From assembly GCF_000385335.1 (NCBI RefSeq), contig NZ_ARWA01000001.1, positions 2,310,001 to 2,374,000 on the forward strand: a DNA stretch of 64,000 bases. Reading direction: 5' to 3'. Source of the DNA: Methyloferula stellata AR4. Lineage in GTDB: Bacteria; Pseudomonadota; Alphaproteobacteria; Rhizobiales; Beijerinckiaceae. The position numbers were made by a program, and so were the translations under genes. This document shows positions 54,106 to 62,486 of the stretch, piece after piece (the first letter of the stretch is position 1; each line of letters begins with the position of its first letter). A model generated the notes under the pieces. That model ran no database searches, had not been told where the DNA came from, and saw nothing but the letters and a program-made list of their open reading frames with translations.

Positions 54106-54768
54106 ATGATCGCCATCGACGACGCCCACAGCGTCTCCAGCCTGTTGCTGGTCCCGGACGAGGCTGCGGCTTGTTATGTTATCGCTCACGGCGCGGGCGC
54201 CGGCATGACGCACCCATTCATGGAAGCTGTTGCAAACGGTCTCTTTGATCGGCGGATTGCCAGTCTGCGGTATCAGTTTCCCTATATGGAGCAGGGCTCG
54301 AAGCGTCCCGATCGTCCGGCACTGGCGCATGTCACGGTTCGCGCGGCGGTTGACGCGGCGCGACGCTTGGTGCCGGCGCTTCCATTATTTGCCGGCGGCA
54401 AATCGTTCGGCGGCCGAATGACATCGCAGGCGCAGGCGGCGGCTCCATTGACCGGAGTCCGCGGCCTTATCTTTCTAGGGTTCCCTCTTCATGCCGCCGG
54501 AAAGCCATCGGTCGAGCGCGCGAGCCACTTGGCGCAGATACAGATCCCGATGCTGTTTCTTCAAGGCAGCCGCGACGCATTAGCAGACCTGTCTTTGTTG
54601 GCTCCAATGGTCGCCGGGCTCGGCAACGCGGCAACGCTGCTGAGCATCGATGATGCGGATCACTCATTTCACGTGCCCGCGCGATCCGGCCGCAACGATG
54701 CAGAGATCTTGGCGATGGTTCTCGATGCGATGACCGATTGGGTCTTGGAGCATTTGGACAAGCGATAA
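54106..54768 (+). CDS. Alpha/beta hydrolase of the KANL3/Tex30-like type
   Basis: A 220-residue soluble hydrolase. The nucleophile elbow is GKSFGGRM (Ser near residue 103). HGAGAGMTHPFM forms the oxyanion region, QGSRDALADL holds a catalytic acid and DADHSFH the catalytic His, giving a full Ser-Asp-His triad. The start at 54106 has a GGAGG ribosome-binding site; the frame extends further upstream. The substrate is unknown, probably an ester. It follows the accessory protease gene. Confidence 0.85.
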   Translation: MIAIDDAHSVSSLLLVPDEAAACYVIAHGAGAGMTHPFMEAVANGLFDRRIASLRYQFPYMEQGSKRPDRPALAHVTVRAAVDAARRLVPALPLFAGGKSFGGRMTSQAQAAAPLTGVRGLIFLGFPLHAAGKPSVERASHLAQIQIPMLFLQGSRDALADLSLLAPMVAGLGNAATLLSIDDADHSFHVPARSGRNDAEILAMVLDAMTDWVLEHLDKR

Positions 54769-54950
54769 CCGGTGGCGATTTGTGGCCAACTGGGCGGATC
54801 GCGATCTCGCGGCAATCCATTACCGCGTCACCGGCCAAACGGTGCAAATTTATCACGCGGCTTTTGAAAGCGGCGGCCCGATGCATCTCAAGCGGCCTTT
54901 AAGAATTATATGATTGCAATAGCGCGGAACCATCGGGGGACTACACGACC

Positions 54951-55673
54951 ATGAAACAGATTTTGCTCGCCGTCGTGCTCGGCAGTCTGTCGACAGCGGC
55001 TCTTGCCGCCGACTTGCCCTCGCGCCGGGCTCCGCCGCCCGTCTTTATCCCGCCGCCGATCTTCACATGGACCGGCGCCTATGTCGGCGGCCAGATCGGC
55101 TATGCCTGGGGCACCAGCAACAGTTACATCGTCGCCACGCCCTTTGCCCAAAGCAATAGTCCGGAAGGCGTGATCGGCGGCGCCCATATTGGCTACAATT
55201 ATCAGATCAACCAATTTGTCGTCGGCCTTGAAGGTGATGTCGATGGATCGAGCTTTTCGAAATCGACCTTCGATACCGCGACCGGGACAACTTTCGGTAT
55301 GAAAATACCCGTCGAAGGATCGGCGCGCGGCCGCATTGGTTACGCCTGGGACCGGACGCTGTTTTACGCCACGGGCGGCGCCGCCTTCGCCGATATCAAG
55401 CACACTTATGTGGGATCGTTCAATCCGGCGGCTCCCTTCTTCAGCAACTCCGCGACACGCGTCGGCTGGACGGTCGGCGGCGGCCTCGAATATGCGGTGA
55501 CCAATAATTGGTCGGTGCGCGGTGAATATCGTTATACGGATTTCGGCCGCGGGACGGATGCAATCGGGTCCGGACTGGTCTCGCATCACGATGTCGAACA
55601 TGCCGTGCGGGTCGGCTTCAGCTATAAATTCGATATGTATGCGCCGCCGCCACCGGTCCTCGCCAAATATTGA
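54951..55673 (+). CDS. Outer membrane beta-barrel protein (Omp25/Omp31-like)
   Basis: A 240-residue outer membrane barrel. The signal peptide ends ALA-ADLPSR. The linker APPPVFIPPPIFTWTGAYVGGQIGYAWG and repeated strand patterns (GVIGGAHIGYNYQINQFVVGLEGDVDG, RGRIGYAWDRTLFYATGGAAFADI, NWSVRGEYRYTDFG) are followed by the terminal FSYKFDMYAPPPPVLAKY. It is one of a tandem pair with the gene at 56117, about 60% similar by eye, and a paralogue of the 47427 gene. Confidence 0.88.
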   Translation: MKQILLAVVLGSLSTAALAADLPSRRAPPPVFIPPPIFTWTGAYVGGQIGYAWGTSNSYIVATPFAQSNSPEGVIGGAHIGYNYQINQFVVGLEGDVDGSSFSKSTFDTATGTTFGMKIPVEGSARGRIGYAWDRTLFYATGGAAFADIKHTYVGSFNPAAPFFSNSATRVGWTVGGGLEYAVTNNWSVRGEYRYTDFGRGTDAIGSGLVSHHDVEHAVRVGFSYKFDMYAPPPPVLAKY

Positions 55674-56116
55674 AGTTGCTTTAACGCTACTGAAAACTGA
55701 TCGGCACGAATCCGCCATCGACCTCCGGCTGTCCAAGCCGGAGGTCTTATTTTTCCGCCCTTCGCCGCGAGCAGCTTCAATGCTTCGACTGAGGTGTGCC
55801 ACGACATTGGGGCAGACTCGTTCCTATCTGCCAGCGCCATTCGATTTGATGGTTCCAAGGAACGCCGCGCCCGCCCCGACTGGCGCCATGGAGCCGCTGG
55901 AGAATGCGATAGAAGTTGGACGCGTAGGCGATCTTCCACATTAAAAGAGAAATATTCTAAATCATCGATACGTATTGATACGTATCTTAGTGGTATTGGC
56001 GAGGCATTTATGCAACATCAGCAGACTAATAGTCTGAACTATACTTTTGTTAATAGGCCGGACTGAAGCCGATAATATAGGATTTGGTTGTCTGGTTTCC
56101 TTAGGGGTTATTTTCA
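55674..56116. other. Intergenic region between the tandem barrel genes
   Basis: 443 bases. Right after the first barrel gene is an intrinsic terminator (55720-55753), so the two paralogues are expressed separately. The right part (55940-56100) is AT-rich with a palindrome around ATCGATACGTATTGATACGTATC and holds the promoter of the second gene. No credible coding frame. Confidence 0.55.
55720..55753 (+). terminator. Intrinsic terminator of the first barrel gene
   Basis: Arms GACCTCCGGC (55720-55729) and GCCGGAGGTC (55737-55746) with a short loop, followed by TTATTTTT. Confidence 0.88.
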
Positions 56117-56806
56117 ATGAAAAAGCTGATTCTAACGGTTGCATTATGCGGCCTGTCGAGCGTGGCCATGGCGGCTGATTTGCCTTCGCGCGCTCCGCCG
56201 CCGGTTTATGCTCCGCCGCCGCTCTTCACCTGGACCGGCGTCTATCTCGGCGGTCAGATCGGCTACGAATGGGGGCGTGAGCCGATGACCTTCGTGTCTT
56301 CGCAGCCGTCGGGTGTCGTCGGTGGCGCGCACATCGGTTATAACTACCAGGTCCAGCAGTTCGTCATTGGTCTCGAAGGCGACGTGAACGGCACGAGCTA
56401 TTCCGGCAACGCATTCAACATCCTCGGCCCGATCTCCGCCTCCACGAAGATTTCGGTCGACGCTTCGATCCGCGGCCGCGTCGGTTATGCCTGGGATCGC
56501 ACCTTGATCTACGCAACGGGCGGTGTCGCCTTCGCCGATATCAAGGACAGCTTCGTCACTCCCGGCGCCTTCGCTTCGTTCGATCGCACCCGGGTCGGCT
56601 GGACCGTCGGCGGCGGTATCGAATATGCCGTCACCAACAATTGGTCGGTTCGTGCGGAATACCGCTACACCGATTACGGCCGCTTCAGCGATGCTGTCTT
56701 CGCTTTCCCGTTGAACCATCACTCGACGGATAATCGCGTGCAGGCGGGCTTCAGCTATAAGTTCGATACTTATGCTCCGCCGGCCCCGGTCGTCGCCAAA
56801 TATTGA
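56117..56806 (+). CDS. Outer membrane beta-barrel protein (Omp25/Omp31-like), tandem paralogue
   Basis: A 229-residue barrel with the same plan as its neighbour: signal peptide to AMA-ADLPSR, linker APPPVYAPPPLFTWTGVYLGGQIGYEWG, strands GVVGGAHIGYNYQVQQFVIGLEGDVNG and RGRVGYAWDRTLIYATGGVAFADI, and terminal FSYKFDTYAPPAPVVAKY. Loop regions differ most from the paralogue, as expected for surface loops. It has its own promoter region and a strong terminator. Confidence 0.88.
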   Translation: MKKLILTVALCGLSSVAMAADLPSRAPPPVYAPPPLFTWTGVYLGGQIGYEWGREPMTFVSSQPSGVVGGAHIGYNYQVQQFVIGLEGDVNGTSYSGNAFNILGPISASTKISVDASIRGRVGYAWDRTLIYATGGVAFADIKDSFVTPGAFASFDRTRVGWTVGGGIEYAVTNNWSVRAEYRYTDYGRFSDAVFAFPLNHHSTDNRVQAGFSYKFDTYAPPAPVVAKY

Positions 56807-56856
56807 GGTCCTTTGACGCTAGCCGAATCTGGATCAGACTTGGCTGACCCTCTTTG

Positions 56857-56887
56857 AACCTCCGGCCGTCCAGGCCGGAGGTTTTTT
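56857..56887 (+). terminator. Intrinsic terminator of the second barrel gene
   Basis: Perfect arms AACCTCCGGCC (56857-56867) and GGCCGGAGGTT (56873-56883) with loop GTCCA, followed by TTTT. Confidence 0.9.
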
Positions 56888-56917
56888 ACGAGCGAGCGGC
56901 GTGATCGGTGTCCGGGC

Positions 56918-59900
56918 TCACTCGGCCGGGGCTTCGAGCCCATGCGCCATATGCAGCTTGCGCTTGCCCTTGAACAGGCTCCGGATGACCACGAAAAAGA
57001 CCGGCGTGAAGACGAGGCCGAAGAGGGTCACGCCGAGCATGCCCGAGAACACCGTCGTCCCAAGCGACTGGCGCATTTCGGAGCCGGCGCCCGACGCCGT
57101 CATCAGCGGAATGACGCCGAGGATGAAGGCGAAGGACGTCATCAGGATCGGACGCAGGCGCGTCCTCGCCGCCTGAACGGCGGCGTCCGGAACCGCCGCG
57201 CCTTCTTCTTGCGCCTGCTTCGCGAATTCGACGATCAGAATGGCGTTCTTGGCCGCAAGTCCGACGAGAACGACGAAGCCGATCTGCGCCAAAATGTCGA
57301 CATTCATCCCGCGATAGAGAATACCGGTCACCGCCGCGAGCAGACACATCGGGACGATCAGCACGACCGACAGAGGCAGGGTCCAGCTTTCATATTGCGC
57401 GGCAAGCACGAGGAAGACGAAGAAGATCGAAGCCGCGAAGATGAGGAGCGTCGTATTGCCTGCCGTCGTCTGCTGATAGGCAAGGTCCGTCCACTCATAG
57501 TTTATCCCCTCCGGCAGACGCTCGGCTGCGAGCTTTTGCATGACCGCGAGACCATAGCTCGACGGCGTGCCGGGCGCCGTCGCGCCCTGGACTTCGGCCG
57601 CCGGAAACAGATTGTAGCGCGGCACGCGATAGGGGTCGGTCGAATCCTGAAGCCGCGCGACCGAGCCGATCGGCACCATGGCGCCCGCCGCATTGCGGGT
57701 CTTGAGATGGGCTATGTCCTCTTTCGTGTTCCTGAACCGGCCGTCGGCTTGGGCGGTCACCTGATAGGTGCGGCCAAGGTAGTTGAAATCGTTGATATAG
57801 GCCGAACCGAGATAGACCTGCATCGTTTCGAAGACCTTGTCCGGAGAAATGCCGAGCTTCTCCGCCTTCTCGCGATCTATGTCGGCATAGACGCTCGGCG
57901 TGCCGGTCGAGAAGGGCGTAAACATCTGAGCCATCCCCGGCGTCTGACGGGCCGCGCCGACGAGATCCTGCGCCGCGGCCTCAAGTGCATGCGGCCCGAG
58001 ATTTTTCTGGTCCTCCAGCATCATCTTGAAGCCGCCGGCGTTGCCGATACCGCTGACCGGCGGCGGCATGATGGTGATGATGAAGGCGTCCTCTATGGCG
58101 GCCGTCCGCTTTTGGATCTCGCCAAGAACATAGGCGACGCTCTGGCCTTTCTTGGCGCGCTCCTCCGCCGGTTCGAGCGGCGTGAAGATCGCACCCGCGT
58201 TCGAGGCATTGGTAAAGGTCGCGGCGTCGAAGCCGGCGAAGGCGACCGCGTGCTTGACGCCGGGCGTATCGAGAAGTCCCTTCACGGTCCGGCGGACGAC
58301 GTCATCCGTCCTCTGCAAGGAGGCGCCCGGCGGCAGTGCGACGATCGTGATGAGATAGCCGAGATCCTGATCCGGGACGAAGCCGGTGGGCGCGCGGTTG
58401 AACTGGTAGGCCGTGAGACCGATGAGGCCGGCATAGACCACCAGCACGCCCGCGCTCAAGCGGATGAGTCGCGCCGTCATGCGGCCGAAGCGTTCGGACA
58501 GCCACTCGAAGACGAAATTGAAACCGTTGAAAAAGGCGATCACCGGCCGCGCGATCAGCGGTTGCCGTTTCGCATGGTCGGCTGCGACATGCGGTTTGAA
58601 CAAAAGCGCGCAGAGCGCCGGGCTCAAGGTCAGCGACACGGTGCAGGAAATGATGGTGGACGCCGCGATCGTCACGGCGAACTGACGGAAGAACTGGCCC
58701 GAGATGCCGGAGATGAAGGCCGATGGAATGAACACGGCGCAAAGGGTGAGCGCGATGGCGATCAATGCGCCGCCGACCTCATCCATGGTGCGATGCGCGG
58801 CTTCGCGCGGCGTCATGCCGAGGCGCAGATTGCGTTCGACGTTTTCGACGACGACGATCGCGTCGTCGACGACGATGCCGACGGCGAGCACGAGACCGAA
58901 GAGCGACAGATTGTTGAGCGAGAAACCGAGTCCCGCCAAGACCGTGAAGGTTCCGATGAGCGAGATCGGGATCGCGACGATCGGAATGATGGAGGCGCGC
59001 CAGGTTTGCAGGAACAGGATGACGACGAAGACGACGAGCGCGATGGCCTCGAGGATGGTCGTTACGACCTCATGGATGGATTGCGCGATGAAGATCGTCG
59101 TATCGTAGACGATGTCATATTTCAGCCCATCCGGAAATTGATGTGACATGCTCTCCATGGCGGCGCGAATGCGCTCGGCGGTGGCAAGCGCGTTGGAGCC
59201 CGGCTGCTGATAAACGAGCATAGGCACGGCGTTATAGACGTCGAGATAGCCGTTGGCGCCATAGTTCTGGCTGCCGAGCTCGACGAAGCCGACATCGTGG
59301 ACGCGCGTGACGTGGCCGGCGCCATCCGATTTGATGATGATGTCGGCGAATTGCGCCGGGTCGGTCAGCCGGCCAAGCGTCTTCACATTGAGCTGGAAGG
59401 CGCCGGGGGAGGGCACCGGCGGCTGGTTGAGCACGCCGGCCGAAACCTGGACGTTTTGCGCCTGAAGAGCCGCAACGACTTCACCGGCGGTCAGATTGCG
59501 CCCCGCGACCTTGTCCGGATCGAGCCATATGCGCATCGCGTAATCATGGTTGCCGAACACCTGGACGTCGCCGACGCCATTCAGCCGCAGCAGCGTGTCG
59601 CGCAGATGCAGCGTCGCGTAATTCGACATATAAAGCTGATCGCGTGATCCGTCCGGCGACAGAAGATGGATGACCATCAACAGATCCGGCGAGCTTTTCT
59701 TGACCGTGATGCCGAGCTGCTGGGTCGCCGGGGGCAGGCGCGGAGTCGCAATGGCGACGCGGTTTTGCGTGAGCACCTGCGCGGTGTCGAGATTAGTGCC
59801 GAGCTTGAAAGTGACGGTGATGACGAGATTGCCGTCGCCCGTCGACTGGCTCGATAGATAGAGCATATTCTCGACGCCGTTGATCTGCTCTTCGAGCGGC

Positions 59901-60094
59901 GTCGCAACCGTCTCGCTGATGACCTCGGCCGAAGCGCCGGGATAGCTCGCGCTGATCTGGATGGTCGGCGGCGCGATCTCAGGATATTGCGCGATCGGCA
60001 GCGCGAAATAGGCGACAGCCCCGACGATCGTGATGAACAGGCTCAGCACCGTCGCGAAGATGGGCCTGTCGATGAAGAAATGCGAAAGGCGCAT
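56918..60094 (-). CDS. RND efflux transporter permease (HAE1/AcrB family)
   Basis: A 1058-residue inner-membrane pump with the duplicated RND fold (12 helices, two large periplasmic domains). The first helix is followed by PIAQYPEIAPPTIQISASYPGAS, typical of AcrB. Proton-relay residues are the Asp pair at 410-411 in VGIVVDDAIVVVEN and the Lys in VGLAAKNAILIVEFAKQ. It exports hydrophobic drugs or toxic compounds with its adaptor and a TolC-type channel. It follows the adaptor gene by four bases on the same strand. No outer-membrane channel gene lies alongside. Confidence 0.95.
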   Translation of the reverse strand: MRLSHFFIDRPIFATVLSLFITIVGAVAYFALPIAQYPEIAPPTIQISASYPGASAEVISETVATPLEEQINGVENMLYLSSQSTGDGNLVITVTFKLGTNLDTAQVLTQNRVAIATPRLPPATQQLGITVKKSSPDLLMVIHLLSPDGSRDQLYMSNYATLHLRDTLLRLNGVGDVQVFGNHDYAMRIWLDPDKVAGRNLTAGEVVAALQAQNVQVSAGVLNQPPVPSPGAFQLNVKTLGRLTDPAQFADIIIKSDGAGHVTRVHDVGFVELGSQNYGANGYLDVYNAVPMLVYQQPGSNALATAERIRAAMESMSHQFPDGLKYDIVYDTTIFIAQSIHEVVTTILEAIALVVFVVILFLQTWRASIIPIVAIPISLIGTFTVLAGLGFSLNNLSLFGLVLAVGIVVDDAIVVVENVERNLRLGMTPREAAHRTMDEVGGALIAIALTLCAVFIPSAFISGISGQFFRQFAVTIAASTIISCTVSLTLSPALCALLFKPHVAADHAKRQPLIARPVIAFFNGFNFVFEWLSERFGRMTARLIRLSAGVLVVYAGLIGLTAYQFNRAPTGFVPDQDLGYLITIVALPPGASLQRTDDVVRRTVKGLLDTPGVKHAVAFAGFDAATFTNASNAGAIFTPLEPAEERAKKGQSVAYVLGEIQKRTAAIEDAFIITIMPPPVSGIGNAGGFKMMLEDQKNLGPHALEAAAQDLVGAARQTPGMAQMFTPFSTGTPSVYADIDREKAEKLGISPDKVFETMQVYLGSAYINDFNYLGRTYQVTAQADGRFRNTKEDIAHLKTRNAAGAMVPIGSVARLQDSTDPYRVPRYNLFPAAEVQGATAPGTPSSYGLAVMQKLAAERLPEGINYEWTDLAYQQTTAGNTTLLIFAASIFFVFLVLAAQYESWTLPLSVVLIVPMCLLAAVTGILYRGMNVDILAQIGFVVLVGLAAKNAILIVEFAKQAQEEGAAVPDAAVQAARTRLRPILMTSFAFILGVIPLMTASGAGSEMRQSLGTTVFSGMLGVTLFGLVFTPVFFVVIRSLFKGKRKLHMAHGLEAPAE

Positions 60095-60098
60095 CGGT

Positions 60099-61349
60099 TC
60101 AGCCTTCGTCGGGTGGGGCGGTGATCGTTCCGGCCTTCGGCGTCACTTTCATGCCGGGACGGGCGTGCATCAATCCGTTGATGATCACCTTGTCGTCGCG
60201 GGTAACGCCGCTTTTGATGACGCGCAGATTGCCGTCGAGCGTGCCGATCTCAACCGCCTTGGGGGTCACCGTTCCATCGGCCCCGATGGTCATGAGCAGC
60301 TTGCGCGATTGGTCGGTATTCACCGCGGAGTCCGGCACGAGGAGGACGTCGGCGCTGGCGGCCGTGGGTAGCCGCAGCCGTGCGAACTGGCCGGGCGCGA
60401 TGAAGAAGTCAGGATTGGCAAGCGTCGCACGGGCGTGAATCGTGCCGCTGCTGCGATCCATTTCATTGTCCATGAATTCGAGTACGCCGCGGTGCTTCCA
60501 GGTGCCTTCGTCGCTCAGGCTGACCTGGACGGTTCGGTCGATGTCGCCGCCGCCATGCGGCGAATGCAGAAAGCGCTGATAGGCGAGATAATCGTTCTCG
60601 CTCATGTCGAAGTCGAGATAGATCGGATCGAGCGAAACGATCGTCGTAAGCAGGGTCGTCGCGCCGCCTTGTCCGCCCGTCACGAGATTGCCGAGAGAGA
60701 CGCGGTGCGTGCTGATCTTGCCCGATAGCGGCGCCGTGATCCGTGTGAACTCCAGATTGAGTTCGGCGGAATTGACGGCTGCCTTTGCCTGATCGACGGC
60801 CGCGGCGGCAGAGGCCAGCTGTTGCACACGCTGGTCGTAGAGTTCGACAGACGCAAAGTCGCTGCGCCGCAGTTCCGTCGTCCGTGTCAGTTGCTTATTG
60901 GCGAGTTCGAGGCTGGCTTGCGCCGTCGCCAATTGCGCGCGGGCTTGCTGAGCCACGATCTGATAGGGCCGCTGATCGATGACGAAAAGAAGATCGCCCT
61001 TTTTGACGATCTGACCGTCGGTGAAATGAATCTCGGTCAGATAGCCGCTGACCTGCGCCCGGATCTCGACACGATCGACAGCCGAAAACTGTCCGGTGAA
61101 ATCGGTCCAGGTCGCGAGCTGTCTTTGAAGGGGAGCGCTGACGGTGACTTCAGGAGCCGGCGGTGTCGCGGCGACGGCCGTCGTCGACTGATTGTTCATC
61201 CAATTGTAGCCACCGACGATGGCAGCGCCAGCCAGGATGAGACCGAATGCCGCAAGCCCGAATCGCCTGCGGCGCGGAGCTGCCGTGGAAGCAGGAGCGC
61301 CCTCGATATTGCCTTCGGCATCAATCGGCGGCCAGAGATCACCGGACAT
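60099..61349 (-). CDS. RND efflux periplasmic adaptor
   Basis: A 416-residue adaptor (membrane fusion protein). The N-terminal membrane anchor lies at about 28-50; no lipobox Cys is seen. The barrel-sandwich hybrid domain (RAQVSGYLTEIHFTDGQIVKKGDLLFVIDQRPY) frames an alpha-hairpin (about 130-215). The beta-barrel and membrane-proximal domains follow with ARATLANPDFFIAPGQFARLRLP. It links the permease to an outer channel. It is the first gene of the two-gene operon, with palindromes for a TetR-type repressor just upstream. Confidence 0.93.
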   Translation of the reverse strand: MSGDLWPPIDAEGNIEGAPASTAAPRRRRFGLAAFGLILAGAAIVGGYNWMNNQSTTAVAATPPAPEVTVSAPLQRQLATWTDFTGQFSAVDRVEIRAQVSGYLTEIHFTDGQIVKKGDLLFVIDQRPYQIVAQQARAQLATAQASLELANKQLTRTTELRRSDFASVELYDQRVQQLASAAAAVDQAKAAVNSAELNLEFTRITAPLSGKISTHRVSLGNLVTGGQGGATTLLTTIVSLDPIYLDFDMSENDYLAYQRFLHSPHGGGDIDRTVQVSLSDEGTWKHRGVLEFMDNEMDRSSGTIHARATLANPDFFIAPGQFARLRLPTAASADVLLVPDSAVNTDQSRKLLMTIGADGTVTPKAVEIGTLDGNLRVIKSGVTRDDKVIINGLMHARPGMKVTPKAGTITAPPDEG

Positions 61350-61411
61350 CTGTTTAACTCCAAGATGATAAAGAAGCTACGAGCAGATTTGCAGGCATTA
61401 TAGACTGACCA

Positions 61412-61426
61412 GTACGATATTGGTAC
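61412..61426. promoter_or_regulatory. Putative TetR-type operator, site 1
   Basis: Imperfect palindrome GTACGATATTGGTAC about 65 bases upstream of the adaptor gene start. It resembles sites 2 and 3, which share GTACC-N4-GGTAC. Confidence 0.5.
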
Positions 61427-61453
61427 AAAGCTGGAAGGGTCAAGCCTAATTAT

Positions 61454-61467
61454 GTACCAAGCGGTAC
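61454..61467. promoter_or_regulatory. Putative TetR-type operator, site 2
   Basis: Perfect palindrome GTACCAAGCGGTAC about 105 bases upstream of the adaptor gene start. Site 2 is the best of the set and lies on the same side as site 1. Confidence 0.55.
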
Positions 61468-61558
61468 TGAATCTGCGTTGAACGGGATTAAACGTTGGGC
61501 GTGTGACGCATCTATGTGCACAGTGTTTCAGAACTGTTTCAAGATGCGGGATATTCGG

Positions 61559-62140
61559 TCAGCTTGGCCAAGCTTCGAGAGCTATTTCGGCGACGTGCTG
61601 TAGCGATTTGCGCGTTGCGCCGGACGAAGCCATTACCGCCATTCCCTGTGTGAGCGTCATGATGTAACGCGCGAGATCGCCTGGATGGGCCGTGTCAGGC
61701 AGATCTCCGGCGGCCTTTGCCTTTTCGAGCCGGCGGCGAAGTGCCGCTTCATAGGCAGCCCGTCGCTTCACCAATTCCTCCCTTATGGGCTCCGCCGCGG
61801 CGGAGCAGGCGAGCGCGCCATTCGTGCCAAGGCAACCCGGCGGATGGCCGGTGTCGGTCGCTATGTCGGCAAACCCCCTGAGGAGACACTCGGCGACGGC
61901 GCGCGCCGTCGGCTCCTTCAAGGCGTCGCGCGTGAAGGCGAGATAGGTTTCGTCATAGAGATCGAGGGCTTTGCGAAACAGCTCTTCCTTATTGCCATAG
62001 GCCGCATAGAGGCTAGGGCGGGTGATGCCCATGGCTTCCGTCAGGTCCGTCAGCGACGTGCCTTCAAACCCGCGCCGCCAGAACACTTGCAGTGCTCTAT
62101 CGAGCGCGCCGTCAACGCAGAACTCGCGGGGGCGACCCAT
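61559..62140 (-). CDS. TetR/AcrR family transcriptional regulator
   Basis: A 193-residue repressor. The N-terminal helix-turn-helix domain is GALDRALQVFWRRGFEGTSLTDLTEAMGITRPSLYAAYGNKEELF; the C-terminal ligand domain is of the TetR_C type common in the AcrR group. The start at 62140 (MGRPREFCVDG) was chosen since the family begins here; the frame continues about 240 bases further. It lies upstream of the RND operon on the same strand, and its promoter region carries the third operator-like palindrome. Confidence 0.92.
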   Translation of the reverse strand: MGRPREFCVDGALDRALQVFWRRGFEGTSLTDLTEAMGITRPSLYAAYGNKEELFRKALDLYDETYLAFTRDALKEPTARAVAECLLRGFADIATDTGHPPGCLGTNGALACSAAAEPIREELVKRRAAYEAALRRRLEKAKAAGDLPDTAHPGDLARYIMTLTQGMAVMASSGATRKSLQHVAEIALEAWPS

Positions 62141-62486
62141 GATCTGGCAATGCCTTCCTCTTCCGAAGGCCCACATATAGGACGGGAAAGTGCCGCCGTC
62201 CACGATTTTGTACCGTTCGGTATCGCTTTGCCTTAACCGCCTGCATTGGGGCGACGAAGAGCCTTGTGCCGCCCGCGTCTCGCCGCGAAATCCGCCAAGG
62301 GGCGGGTTGTGTTTCGGCCGTAACCAAATTTCATTTGGTCCGACATGATGCCGTACCTGGGCAAGTTCAAACTCCACCTAATGCTCGTCGTTATGTGATG
62401 AGCGGTGAGCAACCCGCACCAGTGCCACGGGCTGCGAGAGCGGCATCGCGTGGCGCATCCACCCAGATCCGTTGCGGAGAATCGTT
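62141..62486. other. Divergent promoter region between tetR and the oxidoreductase gene
   Basis: 346 bases that hold the tetR promoter with one operator-like palindrome, and the promoter of the rightward molybdoenzyme gene. No credible gene or RNA was seen. Confidence 0.5.
62210..62223. promoter_or_regulatory. Putative TetR-type operator, site 3
   Basis: Palindrome GTACCGTTCGGTAT, differing from perfect symmetry by one base, about 70 bases upstream of the tetR start. It fits autoregulation. Confidence 0.5.
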
